A stretch of 33,967 nucleotides of DNA from Spirochaetales bacterium (GTDB lineage Bacteria; Spirochaetota; GWE2-31-10): contig JAFLVQ010000007.1 of NCBI GenBank assembly GCA_022508205.1, positions 1 through 33,967 of the forward strand. The letters run 5' to 3'. A program made the position numbers and the translations under genes. Below, one piece after another: positions 1 to 5,917 of this stretch. The notes below the pieces were generated by a model. It was not told the origin of the DNA, did no database searches, and saw only the letters and a list, made by a program, of their open reading frames with translations. Numbering within the stretch: the first letter of the stretch is position 1; every line of letters begins with the position of its first letter.

Positions 1-102
1 AGAAAGCTAACAAAAGAAGAATTGAAAGAACTTATGGAACATCCAAGAAAATTAACTGATGAAGAAGCAGAAAATCTTCTTTACACAATTGAAATGGATT
101 AA
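1..102 (+). CDS. C-terminal fragment of a hypothetical protein (5' end outside window)
   Basis: Open frame from position 1, ...RKLTKEELKELMEHPRKLTDEEAENLLYTIEMD*, followed by a terminator. Confidence 0.5.
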   Translation, partial: RKLTKEELKELMEHPRKLTDEEAENLLYTIEMD

Positions 103-120
103 AGGGCTTAAGCCCTTTTT
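102..120 (+). terminator. Rho-independent terminator
   Basis: AAGGGCTTAAGCCCTT followed by a T-run. Confidence 0.6.
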
Positions 121-1359
121 TTATTTAGTCACGTCTTGTACAAAGTTTTTTATTTCTTTTGTAAAAAGAAGATTGTCTATTCTCATTGCGAGGATGTATT
201 TCGCTTTCGCGAAATATTTTTCGCAGTTCAGTAATTTCTGCTGTGGGTCCAAAAAGTATGTTTTGCCGTCTATCTGCTCGGCGATAAAAGCGTGACCTTT
301 TTCGTCATCCCATGCGACAGTAATACTCATTCTTGCACTGTTGCCGTACTTTTGCATTTCTTCTTCTATCGCTTCCTTGGTAAGATAATGTGTTGGTTTA
401 TCTATTTTTTCAAAAGCAGCATACTTTTCCACACCATTTATCGCTTTCTCGAAATATTTCGCCGTTACATCAAGCCCGCGCCGGCGCGCCTCATACGCCA
501 GCGTACAGGAAACGCAGTTCTTGCCGTAATCTTTCAAGTTGTTTACTGCCAGCAAATCATCTTTGAATGAATGAGCACCTTGAATAAAATGCAGTTTCTG
601 TGCTGCGGTGTTGAGTTTCAGCCGAAGAAAATCTCCTATAAAACTGTTGTATTTGCGCAGGTCAGGTTTAAAATCGGAAATACCGGGATTGTAATTCCAC
701 CCGGCAGCCGGCGCGGTTATTTCGTCAGTCTTCGGGTCTTTGAACCCGGTTACAAGCTGCGTCGTTGTGCTGTCGAGTTTTTGCTGGATACCCCATAAGT
801 TGCCTTTTGATGTTTCGACGTCTTTTTCTCCGACCTCTTCGGCAGTCAATGGTTCCACTTCGCACTGGCAGCCCCAATCGTTCGGCGGGAAAAGTGTATT
901 CCAAATTGGGTCATCCCAGCGGAATATTTTCCCGTGCATCGCTTTGTGGCTTTCACGGCTGCCCGGCAGAAACTGGCATTTGTACCGCCAAAAAGGACGC
1001 CGCCGGGCATTCTCGCGCATTGATTCGTATCTGCCTCGACTGTACGCAACAGAAAGATTCGTATTGTATACCGTTTTAAGACGGCGTTCCTGATGTTCCG
1101 GGCTCCACTTATCTTTTAACTCTTTCTTGAATTGCTCAAATGAAATTCCCTCGCCGATCGCTTTATCTACCGCATTGAAAATATCTTGCAGAACGTCTGC
1201 CTGCGTCACTCCGGCGACGACGAACGCGCGATTATGCGCTTCTTGCATTATATCGGTCCATTTCTGCGTCGGTTGCAGTTTCTTTTTACGGAAGAACTGT
1301 CTGATTTGAGGTTCGGACAACTCGAAAAGCCGTGTCAATGTCGCATCTGAAATTTCCAT
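121..1359 (-). CDS. Mu F-like / SPP1 gp7-like minor head protein with C-terminal Tox-PL (papain-fold toxin) domain
   Basis: N-terminal head morphogenesis features (RLKTVYNTNLSVAYSRGRY...FWRYKCQFLPGSRESHKAMHGKIFRWDDPIWNTLFPPNDWGCQCEVEPL); C-terminal NCVSCTLAYEARRRGLDVTA...GHAFIAEQIDGKTYFLDPQ with Cys/His/Asp spacing of Tox-PL domains. Confidence 0.82.
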   Translation of the reverse strand: MEISDATLTRLFELSEPQIRQFFRKKKLQPTQKWTDIMQEAHNRAFVVAGVTQADVLQDIFNAVDKAIGEGISFEQFKKELKDKWSPEHQERRLKTVYNTNLSVAYSRGRYESMRENARRRPFWRYKCQFLPGSRESHKAMHGKIFRWDDPIWNTLFPPNDWGCQCEVEPLTAEEVGEKDVETSKGNLWGIQQKLDSTTTQLVTGFKDPKTDEITAPAAGWNYNPGISDFKPDLRKYNSFIGDFLRLKLNTAAQKLHFIQGAHSFKDDLLAVNNLKDYGKNCVSCTLAYEARRRGLDVTAKYFEKAINGVEKYAAFEKIDKPTHYLTKEAIEEEMQKYGNSARMSITVAWDDEKGHAFIAEQIDGKTYFLDPQQKLLNCEKYFAKAKYILAMRIDNLLFTKEIKNFVQDVTK

Positions 1360-1429
1360 TGTTTTATCCTCGTTTAATATATAACTGTATTGTGATATAC
1401 TAATATTATATCATAAAAGGAGGGGAAAA

Positions 1430-1864
1430 ATGGTAAAACAAACAGATTCCGAAATAGGATTTTTAGAACTTGTTCCCGGTGTATCGGTGCGTGATTACGG
1501 CTGTTTGACTATTGCACTTTTTAATATTTTACAGAAACACGAAAGATGTAAATCGGGCTTTACTGACTTTTTAAATGCCATTAAAACTGCCGGCGGATAC
1601 ACAAAAGAAGGCTTGCTGCGGTGGGACGCAGTGAAAGTTGTGTGCGGCATGGAACACCGTATGATGAAACTTTCCGACAGCTTCCGTTCGGAGGATCGCT
1701 ATGAGTACATCGTGCAGATTCCGTACAAGAGCACAGGGCATTTCTGCGAAGTGAAGTACATCAGCAAGTCAGGACTTATTATTTATGCGGATAGTTATGA
1801 CGGTGTGATGAAAGAAATCGAACGCCGCAGCTGCCTTTCCGTGCGTGAACTAATGTTTATTTAG
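1430..1864 (+). CDS. Putative papain/C39-like cysteine peptidase, possible phage lysin
   Basis: RBS aggagggg; Cys in DYGCLTIALFNIL, His in GHFCEVKY, Asp in YADSYDG; first gene of the lysis-like cassette. Confidence 0.45.
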   Translation: MVKQTDSEIGFLELVPGVSVRDYGCLTIALFNILQKHERCKSGFTDFLNAIKTAGGYTKEGLLRWDAVKVVCGMEHRMMKLSDSFRSEDRYEYIVQIPYKSTGHFCEVKYISKSGLIIYADSYDGVMKEIERRSCLSVRELMFI

Positions 1865-1873
1865 GAGGTAAAA

Positions 1874-2137
1874 ATGGAAGAACCGGAAACAATACCGCAA
1901 GAAAAAACAAGCGGTGTAAAAATCATGGGAATTATCAGCTTTGGAGGATGCTGGATTACGATTTTAATTTCGGTAATTGCAATTTTTTTGAATGCAATGC
2001 GATTACAAACGCCTTTAGACATCGGCGGATTATTTCAATTTTCGAGTTTGGGATTCGGCATTTTCGCAACTGTGTGGGGCGCAAAAGCCGTATACAACTT
2101 TTCGCCGCGCGCAAAAAGCAAGGAGGAAACAAAATGA
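1874..2137 (+). CDS. Small membrane protein, putative holin
   Basis: RBS aggaggt; two hydrophobic segments in 87 aa; sits between putative lysin and spanin-like genes. Confidence 0.5.
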   Translation: MEEPETIPQEKTSGVKIMGIISFGGCWITILISVIAIFLNAMRLQTPLDIGGLFQFSSLGFGIFATVWGAKAVYNFSPRAKSKEETK

Positions 2138-2382
2138 AAATTTTGCTCTGTATAATCGCCGGAGAAACGCTTTTAATCGCGGCAATGAGCTTTGCTTTTT
2201 GGGTAATAACTAAAATCTTGGAACGCACAAAAGAAAAACTGAAAGTCGCTCATCTGCAGATTGCCGCACTTGAAGCGTTGTACAGTCAGCTGCAAGATAT
2301 AAGAATCAAAACCGATGAAAATATCGAAAAACTTTCATCGGTCGACGCAGCGATTGAGTATCTGGCAGGCGGTGACGAATGA
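2134..2382 (+). CDS. Putative inner-membrane spanin (i-spanin)
   Basis: RBS aggagg; N-terminal TM segment then coiled-coil-like region; overlaps both neighbours by ATGA. Confidence 0.5.
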   Translation: MKILLCIIAGETLLIAAMSFAFWVITKILERTKEKLKVAHLQIAALEALYSQLQDIRIKTDENIEKLSSVDAAIEYLAGGDE

Positions 2383-2720
2383 ACAATAAAAAAAATCGAT
2401 TTTGCACGAAAACTGCAAAATCACTCAGAAAGAAGTTTTTTTTACTGTCTGTTTTGGTGCTTATGGCGTGCCAAAGTGCACCGACCAAATCCGAAATCGT
2501 GCTGCCGATGGAACCGAAAATGCCTGCCGTTCATGCCGAAAAAGTAGACGGCGGCATCCTTGTATCGGAAAAAGATTTTATTTCTTTGGTGCAGTACATC
2601 GAACGAATGAAAGGACACATAAAAGAGTTGAACATTTGCATAGACTACTATACAGGAGCGTTACATGCTGGGAATCGGAACGACGTGGAATCCACAGTCC
2701 AAAATCGAAAAGTTAATTAA
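2379..2720 (+). CDS. Small lipoprotein, putative outer-membrane spanin (o-spanin)
   Basis: Lipobox-like LSVLVLMAC after a basic N-terminus; overlaps i-spanin by ATGA. Confidence 0.5.
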   Translation: MNNKKNRFCTKTAKSLRKKFFLLSVLVLMACQSAPTKSEIVLPMEPKMPAVHAEKVDGGILVSEKDFISLVQYIERMKGHIKELNICIDYYTGALHAGNRNDVESTVQNRKVN

Positions 2721-3114
2721 ATCGCTGGGTGACGAACAGTCGAGGCGCAAGCTGAATATCGCGCTGGTGGAAGAAATCCGCGCTGGCGTAATGCAAAACT
2801 TCAACACTGAAAGTGAAGACGGAGTGGCGTGGCAGCCGCTTGCCGCCGTGACAATGAAGCGCAGAAAAAAACCGACGCTGCCAATTTTATTGCAAAATTC
2901 CGCGACGGGCTTAAAAGGCAGCATACAAACGGAAACCTCTGAAACGGGAGGGAAAATATATACGAAAAAAGTGTATGCACGCGCGCAGCACGCCGGCAAT
3001 CCGAAGCAAGACTTGCCTGCGCGACCGTTCATGACTATCACTGAAAAAGCACAAAAAGGCTGCGCGGAGATCCTGCACGACTGGTACGTCAAACATAAAG
3101 ATGAAATATTATAA
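2665..3114 (+). CDS. Phage virion morphogenesis protein (Mu gpG-like)
   Basis: NFNTESEDGVAWQPLAAVTMKRRKK...LQNSATGLKGSI...DLPARPFMTITEKAQ pattern of phage virion morphogenesis family. Confidence 0.7.
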   Translation: MLGIGTTWNPQSKIEKLIKSLGDEQSRRKLNIALVEEIRAGVMQNFNTESEDGVAWQPLAAVTMKRRKKPTLPILLQNSATGLKGSIQTETSETGGKIYTKKVYARAQHAGNPKQDLPARPFMTITEKAQKGCAEILHDWYVKHKDEIL

Positions 3115-3430
3115 CCGCAACTTCAAAAACATCAGCTCCGCTTCCGACGAGGTGGAGCTTCTTTTATCCCTGATAAGTCCGCAGGCAGCGGACATCTACA
3201 CAGTCAAAAAACTTGACGGCGCATTTAGACGCGCGTTGAATGAATTGCACCTTGAATCGCTGGCGAAACTCGCCGCCGTCGCCGCATACAAAAGCCAGTG
3301 CGTGCTTATCCTCTGTGCGCATCCTGCCGTACTTATGCAGCTTTCCTTTTATAAAGAAGAAATAGGAGAGCACCTGCGCGCTGCCGAAATCGCAGTCATC
3401 CGAGAAATATTCATCAAACAAAAAAAATAA
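3101..3430 (+). CDS. Hypothetical phage protein
   Basis: 109-aa ORF overlapping the end of the gpG-like gene, same strand. Confidence 0.5.
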   Translation: MKYYNRNFKNISSASDEVELLLSLISPQAADIYTVKKLDGAFRRALNELHLESLAKLAAVAAYKSQCVLILCAHPAVLMQLSFYKEEIGEHLRAAEIAVIREIFIKQKK

Positions 3431-3467
3431 AAAAAAGTTGCAAAATTAATTTTTTTTAACTTTTTAC

Positions 3468-3498
3468 TTGACGCCCCCCCCCAGTGCTATGGTACGAT
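3468..3498 (+). promoter_or_regulatory. Promoter with C9 tract in the spacer (candidate phase-variable promoter)
   Basis: TTGACG - CCCCCCCCCAGTGCTATGG (19 nt) - TACGAT, with extended -10 TGG. Confidence 0.6.
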
Positions 3499-3580
3499 AG
3501 AAGCATAAAACAGCGACGGGCGCGTGAAAAAACGCCCGGCGAAAAAATAATTTTTTTTATCATTTTTTTTAAAAAAATTG

Positions 3581-3610
3581 TTGATTTATGTTCCCACAAA
3601 ATGTTATAAT
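3581..3610 (+). promoter_or_regulatory. Promoter of the 32-aa peptide gene
   Basis: TTGATT-N18-TATAAT with extended -10 (TGT). Confidence 0.6.
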
Positions 3611-3640
3611 TAAAATATCAAATAAACAAGGAGGTACCGA

Positions 3641-3739
3641 ATGGGCAAGAAAAAAAACAGAGTCGCTGCACTTGCACTTGCAACGGCTCTGATTCACTTG
3701 TTAGCAGCAATCATTGAATTGCTTAGCAAGTTGAATTAG
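3641..3739 (+). CDS. 32-aa hydrophobic peptide, candidate type I toxin
   Basis: MGKKKNRVAALALATALIHLLAAIIELLSKLN; RBS AAGGAGG at 3628-3634; basic N-terminus plus single hydrophobic helix. Not in the supplied ORF list (too short). Confidence 0.7.
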   Translation: MGKKKNRVAALALATALIHLLAAIIELLSKLN

Positions 3740-3768
3740 TCTCAGAGGGTGGGCTTGCCCACCCGTTC
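3650..3768 (-). ncRNA. Candidate antisense RNA (type I antitoxin) to the 32-aa peptide mRNA
   Basis: Minus-strand promoter TTGACA (3803-3798) -N17- TAATAT (3780-3775); minus-strand hairpin CAGAG...CTCTG (3691-3658) followed by T8 (3657-3650). Start and end are approximate. Confidence 0.6.
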
Positions 3769-3775
3769 CCTCTGA
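3742..3775. terminator. Strong hairpin just after the peptide stop codon
   Basis: GGGTGGGC-tt-GCCCACCC, flanked by TCAGA/TCTGA; only a weak T-rich tail on the + strand. Confidence 0.45.
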
Positions 3776-3813
3776 TATTATTTTAAAAAAAACTTTATGT
3801 CAAGGAGGTAAAA

Positions 3814-3924
3814 ATGGAAAACAAAAACGATGAAAACGAAAAGGTTTCAAAAATACAGATTGCGACGATCGTTTTGATTTGCGTTGCAATTGTGATAGAC
3901 GTGATTTCTATTTTTATAAGGTGA
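3814..3924 (+). CDS. 36-aa single-TM peptide, function unknown
   Basis: RBS aaggaggt; MENKNDENEKVSKIQIATIVLICVAIVIDVISIFIR. Confidence 0.5.
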   Translation: MENKNDENEKVSKIQIATIVLICVAIVIDVISIFIR

Positions 3925-3928
3925 TTTT

Positions 3929-4099
3929 ATGGCTAAAATGGGAAGACCCACCGAAGCCCCAAAAACAGAGTGGATGAAAATGCGATTGACAGCACAGCAG
4001 GCAAAAGATTTGAAGTTCTGTGCTGATACATTGAAAACCACAAAAACTGATATTTTGATTATGGGGCTGGAAGAGGTAAAAAAAAAGATAGAGCGATGA
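3929..4099 (+). CDS. 56-aa CopG/ribbon-helix-helix-like protein
   Basis: MAKMGRPTEAPKTEWMKMRLTAQQAKDLKFCADTLKTTKTDILIMGLEEVKKKIER. Confidence 0.5.
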   Translation: MAKMGRPTEAPKTEWMKMRLTAQQAKDLKFCADTLKTTKTDILIMGLEEVKKKIER

Positions 4100-4142
4100 T
4101 TAAGTTTGGCGACTTTCTGCACTCTATCTTCCCAAAACACAC

Positions 4143-4223
4143 TGCCGAAAAGGCATTTGAGTTATGCTGTTACTCAAAAATGAGTAACAGCTCACAGTAT
4201 AACTTAAATTTTCCTTTTCGGCA
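4143..4223. repeat. 81-nt imperfect palindrome upstream of the antirepressor
   Basis: TGCCGAAAAGG (4143-4153) pairs with CCTTTTCGGCA (4213-4223); inner perfect stem CTGTTACTCA-aaaa-TGAGTAACAG; middle AGTTAT/ATAACT. Confidence 0.7.
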
Positions 4224-4252
4224 AATCTTAAAATTTGAAGAAAGGAAAAAAT

Positions 4253-4810
4253 ATGAACGATTTGATAATGATAACATTTTCATCAAAGTTCGGTTTTAAT
4301 ACCGTGTCTGCACGTGAACTGCACGAAAAACTAAATATCAGAACCCAATATAAAGACTGGTTTCCTCGAATGTGTGAATACGGTTTTGAGGAAAACAAAG
4401 ACTTCATAGTTACGCTCAAAAATGAGCGCAACCCAAAAGGCGGAAAACAAAGCTACACCGAACACTACATTTCGATCGACATGGCAAAAGAAATTTGCAT
4501 GCTGCAGCGCAGCGAAATCGGAAAGAAATTCCGCCGCTACTTTATCGAATGCGAAAAGAAGATGAACGGCGGTAATCACGCTTTAGTCAGCAGAATCGCA
4601 GGCAGCGACGGAAAGGCGTTGGAGTACGTTGCAAAGTGGAGAATTTTGCAGCACCGCCCGCATCTGACTGCACCGCAGGTAGACACGATCTGCCGTCTGC
4701 TGCCATTGTTCCCCGAAATTCGCTATTCGGAAATTGCCAGACTCTCCGGCATTTCCGTTCAATCATTGGCGAGAATCAGAAAGTTAATTATTCGTATGCA
4801 GGGGGCGTAA
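4253..4810 (+). CDS. AntA/AntB-type phage antirepressor
   Basis: VSARELHEKLNIRTQYKDWFPRMCEYGFEENKDFI...YTEHYISIDMAKEICMLQRSEIGKKFRRYFIECEKK; RBS aaagga. Confidence 0.85.
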   Translation: MNDLIMITFSSKFGFNTVSARELHEKLNIRTQYKDWFPRMCEYGFEENKDFIVTLKNERNPKGGKQSYTEHYISIDMAKEICMLQRSEIGKKFRRYFIECEKKMNGGNHALVSRIAGSDGKALEYVAKWRILQHRPHLTAPQVDTICRLLPLFPEIRYSEIARLSGISVQSLARIRKLIIRMQGA

Positions 4811-4821
4811 GGAGGCAGTTT

Positions 4822-5007
4822 ATGTACAAAAAACAAAGAAAAAATATTTTGTCAGAGAATGTTATTCTTTCCAGTCTACCGAAAGACTGGAAAGTCCTAA
4901 AAAATGCGACGACTGCACCGGTAGGTTATACGTGGGTGTATAACGGGAAAGGGCTTTTTGACAAAGGCTACAAGCAAGCCCTCTTAAGAAATAAGGAGGC
5001 TAAATAA
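4822..5007 (+). CDS. Hypothetical small phage protein
   Basis: RBS aaggagg; MYKKQRKNILSENVILSSLPKDWKVLKNATTAPVGYTWVYNGKGLFDKGYKQALLRNKEAK. Confidence 0.55.
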   Translation: MYKKQRKNILSENVILSSLPKDWKVLKNATTAPVGYTWVYNGKGLFDKGYKQALLRNKEAK

Positions 5008-5210
5008 TGGAAAAAAAAACGTTACTACAAAACATGCGGGATGTAGTTGATTCTGTCAGAACAAGCCTTGACTGGCTTCGTCAACTGCAAGACTTAGCAG
5101 AAACGGAATATCTTTTTCTATCAGAGGTAGCAGACGATATGGACAAGACGCTGAATCAACTTGCCGGAAGAAAAGCTGCCATGCACAAAAAAGCAGGCAA
5201 GAAAAGTTAA
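5007..5210 (+). CDS. Hypothetical phage protein
   Basis: 67-aa ORF with upstream RBS aaggagg. Confidence 0.5.
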   Translation: MEKKTLLQNMRDVVDSVRTSLDWLRQLQDLAETEYLFLSEVADDMDKTLNQLAGRKAAMHKKAGKKS

Positions 5211-5572
5211 TTTTTCGGGACAAGTTTGCGCAAAGTCTGCCAAAAGAGCGTTTTCTCTTCGTCGGATAAGTCGGTGTAGCCGCCTACGAAGTCTATGATT
5301 TGTCGGTCGTTTTCGAGTCCAACGAAAACTTCCGGCACGTCATCGGTCAAGCCCATGAGCCACGCAGGAGATACTTTCAACACTTTTGCCATTATTTTGG
5401 CATGTTTGACACTTGGGGCAAGTATTCCTTTGGCGTACTGGGAAATTGAAGTTTTATTGATTCCGCAGCGGTCGGCTAAATCTTGCTGCTTCATACCTTT
5501 TTTGGCTAAGATATGCCTAAGGCGGACACTGCACTGTGCATATCTTGCGGCTTGTTCATCGCTGATAGTCAT
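5207..5572 (-). CDS. CI-like HTH (XRE) phage repressor
   Basis: RLRHILAKKGMKQQDLADRCGINKTSISQYAKGILAPSVKHAKIMAKVLKVSPAWLMG; start chosen at 5572 from the RBS (aggaggt); divergent from the Cro/Ner-like gene. Confidence 0.8.
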   Translation of the reverse strand: MTISDEQAARYAQCSVRLRHILAKKGMKQQDLADRCGINKTSISQYAKGILAPSVKHAKIMAKVLKVSPAWLMGLTDDVPEVFVGLENDRQIIDFVGGYTDLSDEEKTLFWQTLRKLVPKN

Positions 5573-5610
5573 ATCTACCTCCTGAGAAACTATTCGGCAG
5601 AAAAAAAAAG

Positions 5611-5669
5611 AAAGTTTATTTTTTTTAAACTTTTTCTTGATAAAAAAGTTTAGGTAATATAAACTTTTT
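5611..5669. promoter_or_regulatory. Two bipartite palindromic operators in the repressor/Cro-like divergent intergenic region
   Basis: AAAGTTTA-N7-TAAACTTT (5611-5633) and AAAAAGTTTA-N7-TAAACTTTTT (5643-5669). Confidence 0.65.
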
Positions 5670-5686
5670 GCAAGGTGATAACGAAG

Positions 5687-5896
5687 ATGGGAAGGATAAA
5701 ACAAAAACTTAAGGGAAAAATTATAGAAAGATATGGGACTCAGAAGGCGTTTTCTGCAGTTTGCGGGAAAAGTCTTGTTACCGTATCAAAGAAATTGAAT
5801 GAGAAAACCCGCTTTTCGACCATAGATATAAAAGAATGGTCTGAACTCTTGGGTATCAAGCCGGAAGATTATGTTGATTTTTTCGGCGAAAAGTAA
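5687..5896 (+). CDS. Cro/Ner-like small phage regulator
   Basis: MGRIKQKLKGKIIERYGTQKAFSAVCGKSLVTVSKKLNEKTRFSTIDIKEWSELLGIKPEDYVDFFGEK; divergent from repressor, upstream of MuA. Confidence 0.65.
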   Translation: MGRIKQKLKGKIIERYGTQKAFSAVCGKSLVTVSKKLNEKTRFSTIDIKEWSELLGIKPEDYVDFFGEK

Positions 5897-5917
5897 AGAT
5901 TACTTGGACTGGACTAT

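Noticed and set aside
5011-5019. A9 tract at the start of the 5007-5210 gene (similar A9 in the helicase at 13093-13101)
   Set aside because: Poly-A runs from Lys codons are common in this AT-rich genome; no supporting evidence for slippage control.
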